NCBI GenBank assembly: GCA_958296125.1 | Contig: OY282444.1 | Location: 2,633,623 to 2,697,622 of the forward strand | Origin: an uncultured Poribacteria bacterium | GTDB taxonomy: Bacteria > Poribacteria > WGA-4E > PCPOR2b | DNA: 64,000 nucleotides | Reading direction: 5' to 3' | Part shown: one piece after another, positions 55,158-63,975 of the stretch | Layout: every line of letters starts with the position of its first letter | Numbering within the stretch: the first letter of the stretch is position 1 | The notes under the pieces: model-generated | What the model was told of the DNA's origin: nothing | Databases searched by the model: none | What the model saw: only the letters and a program-made list of their open reading frames with translations | Program-made: the position numbers and the translations under genes

Positions 55158-56657
55158 ATGGCATTAACGATTTATAATTCCCTCACAAGGCAGTTGGAAG
55201 AATTTGTGCCCTTACATGAGGAAAAAGTTCTCATGTACAGTTGTGGCCCAACTGTCTACGATTACTTTCATATCGGTAACGCTCGCACGTTTCTGATTTC
55301 TGATATCGTTCGTCGTTATCTCGAATATAAGGGCTACGCCGTCACACTGGTTCAAAATCTGACAGATATTGATGATAAGATTATCAATCGTGCAAATGAG
55401 CGAGGGATTAACACCTCTCAACTGGCTCAGAAATATGTGGATGCCTATTTTGAGGACTCAAACAAACTAGGCATCCGTGCGGCTGACGTTCATCCGAGAG
55501 CCACTGAACATATTTCGGAGATAATATCCCTGATTCAGACGCTAATCGATAAGCAGGCAGCTTATGAGATCGATGGAGACGTATATTACCGCGTCAACCA
55601 CTTTGCGGAATATGGAAAACTGTCTCATCGCAAGCCGGAGGATTTACTTGCTGGTGCTCGTGTTAAAGTTGATGAACGCAAGGAGGATGCGCGGGATTTT
55701 GATCTCTGGAAAAAATCGAAAGCGTCGGATCCATGGTGGGATAGCCCTTGGGGTAAGGGCAGACCGGGGTGGCATATCGAGTGTTCTGCCATGGCGATGA
55801 AACACCTCGGTGAAACGATTGATATTCACGCTGGTGGGCATGACCTCCTATTCCCACATCATGAAAATGAGATTGCCCAAAGCGAGGTGGCGACCGGAAA
55901 AGCCTTTGCCCGATACTGGATGCATGTGGCATTCCTGCAGGTTGATGGACGACGGATGGGTAAGTCAGAAAGGAATTTCATCTTTGTCCACGATGCCCTG
56001 CAGAAATATGCTCCTGAAGCGATTCGCCATTTTCTGCTTTCCGCGCAATATCGTCACCCATTAGATTATAACCCGACCAGCTTGAGTGAATCGAGCAGTG
56101 CGATTCGACGGCTGAATAACTGTCTTGATGCCCTAAGACCGTATCGAGATGCGGATGGGGATACGCCGGATCTTGAGGAAGAGGCGTTGAACGATGCCGA
56201 AGCTGCGCTCCTGCGCCAATCTATTGATACGATGCGTCACGACTTTGAATCTGCAATGGATGACGATTTTAATACTGCTGGGGCGTTGGGGACGATTTTT
56301 AAGTTCGCTGGTGAAGTGAATCAATTCCTCGCAGCGACCGAAGATCAGTCCCGACTCCATCGGGATTCAAGGCAATCTTCAGACGAGAGAAGAAACGTCC
56401 TAAGTCAAGCGTACAAAAGTTTGGTTAAAGTCTGCAGCATACTCGGCATATACGCCGAAGTGGAAGTTGCCGCCGATGCACATGCAGCCTTAACAGAGCA
56501 ACTTATGAATCTCATTCTGGAGGTACGTCAGGATGCTAGGCAACGTGAAGATTGGGAAACAGCGGATAAAATTCGCAATCAGTTAGAGCAACTCAACGTT
56601 GAACTTCAAGATGGTCGGACTGGGACAACTTGGAAGATTATCAAAGGAGTTCACTAG
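55158..56657 (+). CDS. cysS: Cysteinyl-tRNA synthetase
   Basis: 499 residues. The class I motifs are FHIGNARTF (residues 37-45) and RMGKSERNF (KMSKS-type, near 268). The zinc ligands include C29 in SCGPTVYD and the later IECSAMAMKHLGETIDIHAG with GHDLLFPHHENEIAQSE. The C-terminal helical domain is complete (ending in IIKGVH). It charges tRNA-Cys. Position after ispF is conserved. Confidence 0.96.
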   Translation: MALTIYNSLTRQLEEFVPLHEEKVLMYSCGPTVYDYFHIGNARTFLISDIVRRYLEYKGYAVTLVQNLTDIDDKIINRANERGINTSQLAQKYVDAYFEDSNKLGIRAADVHPRATEHISEIISLIQTLIDKQAAYEIDGDVYYRVNHFAEYGKLSHRKPEDLLAGARVKVDERKEDARDFDLWKKSKASDPWWDSPWGKGRPGWHIECSAMAMKHLGETIDIHAGGHDLLFPHHENEIAQSEVATGKAFARYWMHVAFLQVDGRRMGKSERNFIFVHDALQKYAPEAIRHFLLSAQYRHPLDYNPTSLSESSSAIRRLNNCLDALRPYRDADGDTPDLEEEALNDAEAALLRQSIDTMRHDFESAMDDDFNTAGALGTIFKFAGEVNQFLAATEDQSRLHRDSRQSSDERRNVLSQAYKSLVKVCSILGIYAEVEVAADAHAALTEQLMNLILEVRQDARQREDWETADKIRNQLEQLNVELQDGRTGTTWKIIKGVH

Positions 56658-56704
56658 GTAACGCACGGCGATTTACCTGGCGAACCCCAAGGGGAGGAAT
56701 AGCG

Positions 56705-57310
56705 ATGGATCGTTGTTTGGGGTTATTATCCATTAGTGTTTATTTTCTATTTGTGCTCGGTTGTGGAATTGTAGCGAAACAGGAGTGGAGCGAAAATTAC
56801 GCCTTGATGGAGGGGGTCAGTGCGACGAACGCAAGGATGATTGACGGTAACATCAGGACATTTGGCGAAACGGAGTTCCGTGAAGGCTCGCAAGACACCT
56901 TCGGGCCCGCTCCAACCTCACAGGCAATCGTCATGTTCCGTGAAAGAAAGGTGATTCGCCGAGTTGTGATTCATTCGGACAATTTGAAGAAATTCAACGT
57001 ATATGCGGATAAGGGGAGCGAGAATTGGCAAATCATCAAAGAGGTCAGTAATGTTGCATCAAACCCAATCGATTTGTCCGTGAATGTGTCGTTTCCAACT
57101 GACAAAGTCCGCATCCGCGTGTTAGGTACAACCGACGATGCGGCGCTTCGCCGGGGTCAACGGAGACGGAACTTTTGGGCGAGCGGCAATCGCCGCGCAC
57201 CAGCGAAGATCTACGAAATTGAGTTGTATGGCTACCAATCAGCGACACCAGCACGTGCAGCGAAATTGGAGGATCAACAGGAAGCAGAGCTTGATCCACT
57301 GTTGGAATAA
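56705..57310 (+). CDS. Lipoprotein with discoidin-like domain, paralogue 1
   Basis: 201 residues from the ATG at 56705, with GGGGAGG upstream; an ATG at 56630 overlapping cysS is less likely. The signal peptide ends in FVLGC, a lipobox with Cys 20. The mature part has EWSENYAL, DGNIRTFGET and VIRRVVIHSDNLKKFNVYAD, GSENWQIIKEVSN, a galactose-binding/discoidin-like pattern. It resembles the next gene. Likely an envelope-anchored ligand-binding protein. Confidence 0.7.
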   Translation: MDRCLGLLSISVYFLFVLGCGIVAKQEWSENYALMEGVSATNARMIDGNIRTFGETEFREGSQDTFGPAPTSQAIVMFRERKVIRRVVIHSDNLKKFNVYADKGSENWQIIKEVSNVASNPIDLSVNVSFPTDKVRIRVLGTTDDAALRRGQRRRNFWASGNRRAPAKIYEIELYGYQSATPARAAKLEDQQEAELDPLLE

Positions 57311-57393
57311 GATTAATAGGAGTGGGGAGCGATGAGTGGATGATCACGCTTCATATTCTACTTTTTACTTACGAAAAATAAAGGAGGCAATAT

Positions 57394-57993
57394 ATGCGTT
57401 TTGTAGTACTTACTGTTCTAATACTGGGGTTGGTGTCCACATTGGGATGTTTGGGGCCTAGTGGGCCTCCGATTCAGTGGAGTCGGAACATCGCCCCATT
57501 TGCGGAGTGCCAGGATTCAAAACTAAATGATGATAATACACACTCAGTTGGGGAAACCTCAAGGCTCATTGTTGAGACAACGGGTCGAATAACCAGGGAA
57601 GACCAAGAGGAAGAGGAGAACTTTACGCAGGCAACCTTATCATGGGCAAAACAGCAGCCCATTCAACGCATCGTTGTGATAGCAGATAAAGGGAAGCTCG
57701 AATTCTTTGAAATCCAAGTTGGAGATGAGCCCGGAGATTGGAGGACGATTAAAAGTGTTAAGAATCACTTTCAAGACCAATACAAATTCCAGCTGCCGGA
57801 GCCAATCCACGCTCGAAGGTTGCGTCTGAAGGTCCCTAAAAAATGGGAGTCCCGGCGCATGGGCGGGCAGAAGCGCAGGACAAGGGGTGAAGGCGGCGCA
57901 GAGGTTGGCATTTTTAAGCAGATCCGCGATATTCAGGTCTTCTATGCCCTGCCACCCGAAGAACCTGCAACACAACCGGCAACGAGTCAATGA
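57394..57993 (+). CDS. Lipoprotein with discoidin-like domain, paralogue 2
   Basis: 199 residues with a signal peptide ending STLGC. The mature part shares QWSRNIA, NTHSVGETS, IQRIVVIADKGKLEFFEIQV and DWRTIKSVKN with the previous gene (EWSENYA, IRTFGET, VIRRVVIHSD, NWQIIKEVSN), so the two are tandem paralogues. A proline/threonine-rich tail ends the protein. AAGGAGG lies before the ATG. Function unknown. Confidence 0.7.
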   Translation: MRFVVLTVLILGLVSTLGCLGPSGPPIQWSRNIAPFAECQDSKLNDDNTHSVGETSRLIVETTGRITREDQEEEENFTQATLSWAKQQPIQRIVVIADKGKLEFFEIQVGDEPGDWRTIKSVKNHFQDQYKFQLPEPIHARRLRLKVPKKWESRRMGGQKRRTRGEGGAEVGIFKQIRDIQVFYALPPEEPATQPATSQ

Positions 57994-58002
57994 GATTCGC
58001 AG

Positions 58003-59214
58003 ATGATGTTATCCGCTGAAACGCAAAGTCTTATCCATCTCAACCTTATTCCGGGTATCGGAACTCATACCAGTCGACGTCTGTTAGCGGCTTTTGGATC
58101 TGCGGAGAAATCGCTTGCCGCGACAGCAGAGGAGTTAGCCCAAATTGATGGACTGACTCCCGATGTTCGGCAGCAGCTAATTGATGGTAGATCGCGCGCC
58201 CCCCTCGCGCAGGAACTCGAATTAATCGAGCAGCACCAATGTCATATCGTAACTATCAACGATGAATCCTATCCACCACTCCTCAAGCAAATTCATGACC
58301 CACCCGTAGTGCTCTATATCATAGGTCAACTTTCCATACAGGACACACTGAGCATTGCAATCGTTGGATCGCGTAGCCCGACCGAATACGGCAAAACGAT
58401 CAGCCAACAGCTAACCTACCAACTCGCAGCGCGCGGTATAACTGTCGTGAGTGGGTTCGCCCGCGGCATTGATACCCGTGTGCATCGCGGGGCCCTTGAA
58501 GCCGGTGGGCGCACAATTGCTGTGTTCGGTTGTGGGTTGAGTATTATCTACCCCGAAACGAACCGGGCACTTGCAGCAGAAATCATCAAATCCGGTGCAT
58601 TGATTTCTGAATTTCCGATGACAATGCCGCCCCGTGGAAATAACTTTCCCCGCCGCAATCGCGTGATTAGTGGTTTAACACTTGGTACACTTGTTGTTGA
58701 AGCGTCTGAGCGGAGCGGCTCGCTCATTACAGCGCGTCACGCCGCCGAACAGGGGCGCGAGGTGTTCGCTGTACCGGGACAAATCTTTTCCGGGGTGTCC
58801 CGGGGCACCCATTCCCTCATCAATCAGGGAGCGACGCTGATTAATAGCGTTGATGACCTACTTGATGCGTTACCCCAAGACTACACAAAAATCTTAGGAC
58901 AGCCGTCGCCTGAAGCAACCCGCCAACCGGCTCCCCCACGGAATCGAAGTTTAGAACAACCTGACAAAGCTGCTCGTCCTCAATCAGTCGAAGCAAAATC
59001 GACATCTACTTCCCAACCGAGGCCGAAGACAGAAATCAACCTAACCCCCGATGAGCAAGCTGTGCTATCAGCAATTGATGTTTCCAGTATCCATATCGAT
59101 CAGATTACACGGGTCACGCAGCTGCCAATCGGAAAGGTTTCCTCGCTTCTTGTCATGCTTGAGTTGAAGGGGATTGTTCAGCAGCTACCGGGGAAACAGT
59201 TTGTGAAAAAATAA
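58003..59214 (+). CDS. dprA: DNA processing protein DprA
   Basis: 403 residues. An N-terminal HhH-like region (NLIPGIGTHTSRRLLAAFGS) precedes the Rossmann-like core with VGSRSPTEYGKTISQQ, VSGFARGIDTRVHRGALEAG, VFGCGLSIIYPETNR, FPRRNRVISGLTLGTLVVEA and AAEQGREVFAVPGQ, and a winged C-terminal domain. It loads RecA onto incoming ssDNA in transformation. A Pro/Gln/Arg/Lys-rich linker (about 305-345) is longer than usual. ATGs at 58003 and 58006 are adjacent. Confidence 0.95.
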   Translation: MMLSAETQSLIHLNLIPGIGTHTSRRLLAAFGSAEKSLAATAEELAQIDGLTPDVRQQLIDGRSRAPLAQELELIEQHQCHIVTINDESYPPLLKQIHDPPVVLYIIGQLSIQDTLSIAIVGSRSPTEYGKTISQQLTYQLAARGITVVSGFARGIDTRVHRGALEAGGRTIAVFGCGLSIIYPETNRALAAEIIKSGALISEFPMTMPPRGNNFPRRNRVISGLTLGTLVVEASERSGSLITARHAAEQGREVFAVPGQIFSGVSRGTHSLINQGATLINSVDDLLDALPQDYTKILGQPSPEATRQPAPPRNRSLEQPDKAARPQSVEAKSTSTSQPRPKTEINLTPDEQAVLSAIDVSSIHIDQITRVTQLPIGKVSSLLVMLELKGIVQQLPGKQFVKK

Positions 59215-59266
59215 AGGCGGGATTCACAGCCCATGGACAGGGACATGGGCGTAAGGAGGCGTGTAT

Positions 59267-60136
59267 ATGAGGCTTTTATACGCAAAAGATCGCTACTCTA
59301 AACTGAAACATATTTATATCTTTTTTCTTATTTCCGTAATAATAATTAGCTGTAGTGGTGAGATCTCTATAAAGCCAGAAAGGAATACCTCGCCTACAAT
59401 TGATGCTCTCATACTACCTGAAAAGGTAGAAGTTGGGGCAATGATTAAGTTACAAGTCATCACACGCGATACAGATGGCGATAGACTTATAATAAAATGG
59501 CAAGTAAGCGAAGGTGCTTTAGATACAGCTAATGCAACTTGGACCGCACCTAAGCAGGCTACAGCAGTAGAAATTACTGTTTTTGTAAGCGATCGTACTC
59601 ATAAAGCAGTAAGTGCAAAGAAAACTGTTCAAGTTATCAGTATAAAATCTTCTCCGCAAAATCAGTTACCTGAACCGGTACCTCAACCAGAACTACCTCC
59701 TCCAGTAGAATCTAAACCTGTTATCGGTCAAGAAAAAGTAATAATAATACCTTTTAGCGGTATTATTATTAGAAGACCGGGCTTAGATGATGTAAGTATC
59801 AATATCGGGCAAGATATTAACGACTTAGAACGTTTATATGGTAAAGCCAGTCCTGGACTAACTGATAAATGGTTACGTTTTACGAACGTATTTGGTTTCG
59901 CACGCTTTGAAGTATCTCTTGCGGGCGATAAAATCGAACTGCTCACAGTTTATGATCCAGGTTATAAAACGATAGGAGGTATAGGAATAGGAAGTACTCG
60001 CGCTGAAGTCAGAGCAATATACGGCCCGCCTCACGAAGAATCTACAGACGATTTAGAGATTTATATTCCTGGCGGAATATCATTCGGGTATAGCGAGGAT
60101 TCGATAGTAATTTTAGCAATTATACATAGCAAATAA
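59267..60136 (+). CDS. AT-rich putative lipoprotein with Ig-like and BamE-like parts
   Basis: 289 residues from the ATG at 59267, with AAGGAGG 7 bases upstream (a GTG at 59261 is too close). The signal peptide ends VIIISC, a plausible lipobox. An Ig-like domain (LQVITRDTDGDRLIIKWQVS) precedes a proline-rich linker, then INIGQDINDLERLYGKASP and GGIGIGSTRAEVRAIYGPPH, two related motifs like SmpA/BamE repeats. Codons such as ATA, TTA and AGA are far more frequent than in neighbours, so this gene may have been acquired. Function unknown. Confidence 0.68.
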   Translation: MRLLYAKDRYSKLKHIYIFFLISVIIISCSGEISIKPERNTSPTIDALILPEKVEVGAMIKLQVITRDTDGDRLIIKWQVSEGALDTANATWTAPKQATAVEITVFVSDRTHKAVSAKKTVQVISIKSSPQNQLPEPVPQPELPPPVESKPVIGQEKVIIIPFSGIIIRRPGLDDVSINIGQDINDLERLYGKASPGLTDKWLRFTNVFGFARFEVSLAGDKIELLTVYDPGYKTIGGIGIGSTRAEVRAIYGPPHEESTDDLEIYIPGGISFGYSEDSIVILAIIHSK

Positions 60137-60178
60137 TTTAGATTTCAGGATTTGGAAATGTCTCAATTCCTTGGTAAC

Positions 60179-61120
60179 TTAGGGGTTGGATTTAATCTCG
60201 CCCCAAAGCCTTGGCATTAACCCCTGCGGCGAGACCGGCAAGCGCGGATTCCATTCGTGGGGAGAACTATCTTTGGCGGGATGATCGGTCAGCTGCATCA
60301 GTTTTTGATTATCGATCCGGTAGCGGTAGATATCCTCGTTGCCAAAAGCCTTATGTGTAAAGAGTATAGATCGCCCATCAGCACCCCAGGCAGGTATGCT
60401 GTCAAGTCTTTGAGGCAGAGGCACCTCTTCCCATTTAACCACCTGTCCGTGTCCGTCCGGGGAGAGTGTAGCAATAACTAAAACAGGGTTGTTGTGTGCT
60501 TCAGCAAGTGGTGCTACATACATAACTTGGCTCCCATCTGCCGACCAACCTCCCCCTCCTACAGACCTTGGCGCGTCCGGGGCAGGTTTTGAGATTCGGC
60601 ACAGGAGAGTCGTATCCGGTTCGATTGCATAGATTCCCGGTGGGCCTACCCACCAGTCAAAGGCAATCCATTTACCGTTGGGGGACCACTTGGGTCTTAA
60701 CGCCACCTCCCACCGTGTGACCTGCTTGAAGTCCTTGCCATTGGCATCCATTGTGTAGATGGTGGTATCGTCCTCTCGGACTCTATGAAAGGCGATCCGT
60801 GTGCCGTCGGGGTGCCAGTCCGGCGATCCATCTGCTGCGGGGTGCTGCGTCAAGTTTCGTTGATTCCCCCCGTCAGCGTCCATCACATAAATGTCCCAGT
60901 TCCCATCCCGTATACTCTCAAATGCAATCTGTTTCCCATCGGGGGACCAAGCGGGGGAATTATCATCCGCCACATGAAACGTGAGTCGTGTCTGATTTGC
61001 CCCTTCGATGTCCATCTTATAGATTTCCCAATTCCCATCCCGTAAGGATTCAAACACAATTTGAGCATAAAGAGGGTTTGTGACTGTCCAGAGGCAAGCT
61101 ACAAGCGCGTAAATTCGCAT
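60179..61120 (-). CDS. Exported TolB-like PD40 beta-propeller protein, paralogue A
   Basis: 313 residues with a signal peptide (MRIYALVACLWTVTNPLYAQ). Repeated PD40/TolB blades: SLRDGNWEIYKMDIEGANQT, NSPAWSPDGKQIAFESIRDG, DGSPDWHPDGTRIAFHRV, RPKWSPNGKWIAFDW. Such propellers bind proteins or glycans in the periplasm. It is a tandem duplicate of the next gene, and 72 bases (60879-60950) differ at only one position from 61891-61962. Confidence 0.83.
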   Translation of the reverse strand: MRIYALVACLWTVTNPLYAQIVFESLRDGNWEIYKMDIEGANQTRLTFHVADDNSPAWSPDGKQIAFESIRDGNWDIYVMDADGGNQRNLTQHPAADGSPDWHPDGTRIAFHRVREDDTTIYTMDANGKDFKQVTRWEVALRPKWSPNGKWIAFDWWVGPPGIYAIEPDTTLLCRISKPAPDAPRSVGGGGWSADGSQVMYVAPLAEAHNNPVLVIATLSPDGHGQVVKWEEVPLPQRLDSIPAWGADGRSILFTHKAFGNEDIYRYRIDNQKLMQLTDHPAKDSSPHEWNPRLPVSPQGLMPRLWGEIKSNP

Positions 61121-61130
61121 AGTGATTCCT

Positions 61131-62132
61131 CTATTCCACTTCTTCTTTTACTCCGATACTACTAAACAAAAAAGTGAGAAATGGTAGGTTACGACTAGAA
61201 AGGTTGGATTTGATACTGCCCCAGGGGATGGGTGCTAACCCCTTTTCCGAGACTCTTAGGGGTGGATGCCATTCATGGGGATATCCATCATTATTGGGAT
61301 GATCGGTCAACCGTCTCAGTTTTCGACTATCAAGTCGGTAGCGATAGATATCATCATTACCACGCGTTTCGCCTGTAAAGAGAATGGATTTTCCATCAGC
61401 ACCCCAGGCAGGACTACCCTTAAAGCTTCGGGGTAGACGCACCTGCTCCCACCTAACCACCTTCCCATTCCTGTCCGGAGAAAGTGTGGCAATAACTACA
61501 ATGGCGTTGTCGCGCGCTTCATCAAGTGCCGCCATATACATAATCTGCTTTCCATCCGGCGACCATCCCGCTACAGACATCGGTGCTTCGGGGATAGTTC
61601 TCGAAATTCGACACAAGTGAGTCGTATCAGGATCGATTATATAGATCCCCGATAGATCTCCCTCCCATTCAAAGGCAATCCATTTACCGTCAGGGGACCA
61701 CTTGGGGCTCGATGCAAACTCTAGGTGTGTGATTTGCTTGACGTTCCCACCGTTCGTGTCTATCACATAAATATGGCTAGTGCCATCCCGATTGCTATTA
61801 AAGGCAATCCGTGTGCCATCGGGGTGCCAGTCCGGATAGCTATCTATTGCAGGGTGCTGCGTTAAATTCCGCTGGTTCCCCCCGTCGGCATCCATCACAT
61901 AAATGTCCCAGTTCCCATCCCGGATACTCTCAAATGCAATCTGTTTCCCATCGGGGGACCAAACAGGGGAGTAATCGCCCGCCTCGTTGCGCGTCAGCCG
62001 CGTCTGATTTCTACCATTGGCATCCATCCTGTAGATTTGCCAATTCCCAGTCCGTGTGGATAAAAAGACAATTTGGGCATGAAGAGGGCTCGTAGCAAGC
62101 CAGAGGCAAGCCACGAGAATTGATATACGCAT
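61131..62132 (-). CDS. Exported TolB-like PD40 beta-propeller protein, paralogue B
   Basis: 333 residues with a signal peptide (MRISILVACLWLATSPLHAQ). Blades include STRTGNWQIYRMDANGRNQT, YSPVWSPDGKQIAFESIRDG, YPDWHPDGTRIAFNSNRDG and SPKWSPDGKWIAFEW. The C-terminus extends about 25 residues beyond the paralogue. It lies 10 bases upstream of paralogue A and 10 bases after the small secreted gene, so they probably share a transcript. Confidence 0.83.
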   Translation of the reverse strand: MRISILVACLWLATSPLHAQIVFLSTRTGNWQIYRMDANGRNQTRLTRNEAGDYSPVWSPDGKQIAFESIRDGNWDIYVMDADGGNQRNLTQHPAIDSYPDWHPDGTRIAFNSNRDGTSHIYVIDTNGGNVKQITHLEFASSPKWSPDGKWIAFEWEGDLSGIYIIDPDTTHLCRISRTIPEAPMSVAGWSPDGKQIMYMAALDEARDNAIVVIATLSPDRNGKVVRWEQVRLPRSFKGSPAWGADGKSILFTGETRGNDDIYRYRLDSRKLRRLTDHPNNDGYPHEWHPPLRVSEKGLAPIPWGSIKSNLSSRNLPFLTFLFSSIGVKEEVE

Positions 62133-62142
62133 AGCGATTCCC

Positions 62143-62613
62143 CTATTCTACAACAACGAAAGTTCCAGAGGTTTCCCTTACAGAATATCTTTGACGAGCA
62201 CCTAGACTGTTCAACTCGATCTCCACAGATGCCCTAATCCGATACGTGCCTGGATCCAACCCATCGTTAGGAGTATTGAGCCAGCCCTCCCTCGCAAAAT
62301 TCTCATCGGGATATAACGTTAGCATTCCCTCGAGCTCTTGAATTCTCACAGTTTTGCTTTGAGCATTCAGTAGCTTATTTTTCCAATTCCACTTTATATC
62401 AACACGCTGGCCTGACCTATTGGAAATATAAGTGCCATGAAAGCTATCATTGCCCAAAATATTCCAATCAAGATCGCTTGCACGAATATTCCAATCTACT
62501 TCGCGCCAGGTCCCCCAATTTGATTCTGCGAGCCCCGCATGATCCATGACAGTAAGAACCAACATAGCGAAAACAACCATCCCAATGCTTCTCGTAGCCT
62601 TCCAAGATTTCAT
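62143..62613 (-). CDS. Small secreted protein, unknown function
   Basis: 156 residues with a signal peptide (VVFAMLVLTVMDHAGLA). The mature part is beta-rich with WREVDWNI, GTYRIRASVEIELNSLG and ends in GTFVVVE, resembling an Ig-like/intracellular-proteinase-inhibitor-like fold, but no family is recognised. It is in the same run as the two TolB-like genes. AAGGAGAC precedes the ATG. Confidence 0.62.
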   Translation of the reverse strand: MKSWKATRSIGMVVFAMLVLTVMDHAGLAESNWGTWREVDWNIRASDLDWNILGNDSFHGTYISNRSGQRVDIKWNWKNKLLNAQSKTVRIQELEGMLTLYPDENFAREGWLNTPNDGLDPGTYRIRASVEIELNSLGARQRYSVRETSGTFVVVE

Positions 62614-62681
62614 CGTATGTCTCCTTTGTATTTGATATGAAAAGATGGCTCATATAAAGGAAAGTGCATAATACTAAGAAA

Positions 62682-62708
62682 AACAGAGTTTTTGGTAAAA
62701 ACTCTGTT
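62682..62708 (-). terminator. AT-rich hairpin with a T-run, possible terminator
   Basis: AACAGAGTTTTT and AAAAACTCTGTT form a perfect 12-base-pair stem with a 3-base loop. On the minus strand TTTTTCTT overlaps and follows the stem, which fits an intrinsic terminator although the stem is GC-poor. It lies 317 bases after the sigma-54 regulator stop and about 70 bases before the start of the small secreted gene. The rest of the gap 62614-63024 has another hairpin and a weak ORF only. Confidence 0.4.
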
Positions 62709-62957
62709 GCTGTTGCACGATTACTTAACATGAGCTTTTTGTTCAAAACGTTGGAGGAATCCATTTTGGATTCACCCTATTTAGAGCAAGACCCATGCCA
62801 ACATCCTGAATTATGCGAACTCTTCAGTCGTAGCGTGGGTTTGAGGGGATGTCCGCAATCCTTTCTCACTAACCGATATGTGCGATAAAACGAACGGAAT
62901 TTGAACATAAAATCGCATCAAACCCGCAATATAGAAGAAATAAATCACCAACCGAAC

Positions 62958-62982
62958 AGTGTGCGGAAAAACGCACACTTTT
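62958..62982 (+). terminator. Hairpin with short T-run after the sigma-54 regulator (plus strand)
   Basis: AGTGTGCG-GAAAAA-CGCACACT is an 8-base-pair stem followed by TTT on the plus strand. It lies 43 bases beyond the regulator stop, which is on the minus strand, where no T-run follows. It could end a plus-strand transcript or act as a stability element for the regulator mRNA. Confidence 0.45.
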
Positions 62983-63024
62983 ACTACGGCTAGTCAAATG
63001 CGTAATGAAACCATCCTGTTTCTG

Positions 63025-63975
63025 TCATCGGAAGCCATATTTTTTCAGTCGGCGGTATAAAGCGTGTCGGCTCAACCCAAGCTGCCGGGCGGTCTTGGTA
63101 ATGTTACCCCCATTAGCCGCTAAGGTGCGTCGAATCCGCTTCTGCTCGGCCAACATTGACTCAACCGATGGGGGTAACGGACTCGCTGCACCAGTCCCTG
63201 TTCTTGGAAAGGAAGACACATCAGCATGGGGAAACAGAAAACGGAGGTGTTCGGGTTGAATCGCTGCGCCTTCGCTGACAATAAACGCATGTTCAATGAT
63301 ATTCCTCAGTTCACGCACATTCCCCCGGAAGGCGTATCCCTCCAAAGCCGCCACCGCTTTGGGAGTCAATTCTGGAGTTAGCATTTCCATTTGAACCGCG
63401 AACGCACTCAGCATATACTCAGCAAGGGGCAGAATATCCACCTTTCGCTCGCGTAGCGGTGGAATCTCAATCAACATCCCAGCCAAACGGAAATAGAGAT
63501 CTAACCGAAGCAGTCCCGCCTCAACCTTAGCCTTGAGGTCTGCATTGGTGGCTGCTATTACCCGGACATCCACCTTTTTGCTCTCTGTTGCACCTATTGG
63601 TGTGATGGCACTATCGTCCAGCACCCGTAGGAGTTTAACCTGGGTTTCAATTGGCATGTCACCGATTTCGTCGAGAAAGAGTGTCCCGCCGTTGGCACGT
63701 TCAAAGTATCCTGTCTGATTTGCCATAGCTCCGGTGAATGCACCGCGGACATGGCCGAAGAAGATGGATTCTGCCAGTTCAAAAGGAATTGCACCGCAAT
63801 TGAGTGCCACGAATGGTGTTGATGCCCGTGGTCCTCCAAGGTGAATGGCTCGTGCGACCACTTCCTTACCGACACCAGTTTCCCCCGTAATTAAAACCGA
63901 GGTGGTGCCGTTGTTGCGGAGTTGGTGAATCGTTGTGTGAATGTTTTGCATTGCATCGCTGTTGCCAAAGAGCAT
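63025..63975 (-). CDS. Sigma-54-dependent transcriptional activator (may extend past right edge)
   Basis: 316 residues from an ATG at 63975 with GAAGGGA upstream. The AAA+ domain has TGETGVGKEVVARAIH, the sigma-54 loop GAFTGA in RGAFTGAMANQTGYFERA, GGTLFLDEIGDMP, RVIAATNADL and FRGNVRELRNIIEHAF. A Fis-type helix-turn-helix ends it (NITKTARQLGLSRHALYRRL). The frame stays open to 64000, so a receiver or sensor domain could precede it; if the ATG is right the protein is PspF-like with no sensory domain. Its targets are unknown; no sigma-54 promoter was identified. Confidence 0.9.
   Translation of the reverse strand: MLFGNSDAMQNIHTTIHQLRNNGTTSVLITGETGVGKEVVARAIHLGGPRASTPFVALNCGAIPFELAESIFFGHVRGAFTGAMANQTGYFERANGGTLFLDEIGDMPIETQVKLLRVLDDSAITPIGATESKKVDVRVIAATNADLKAKVEAGLLRLDLYFRLAGMLIEIPPLRERKVDILPLAEYMLSAFAVQMEMLTPELTPKAVAALEGYAFRGNVRELRNIIEHAFIVSEGAAIQPEHLRFLFPHADVSSFPRTGTGAASPLPPSVESMLAEQKRIRRTLAANGGNITKTARQLGLSRHALYRRLKKYGFR

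Noticed and set aside
62664..62888. Plus-strand open frame of 74 codons in the 411-base gap
   Set aside because: No ribosome binding site, overlaps a hairpin and resembles no known protein; kept only as a remark in the findings.
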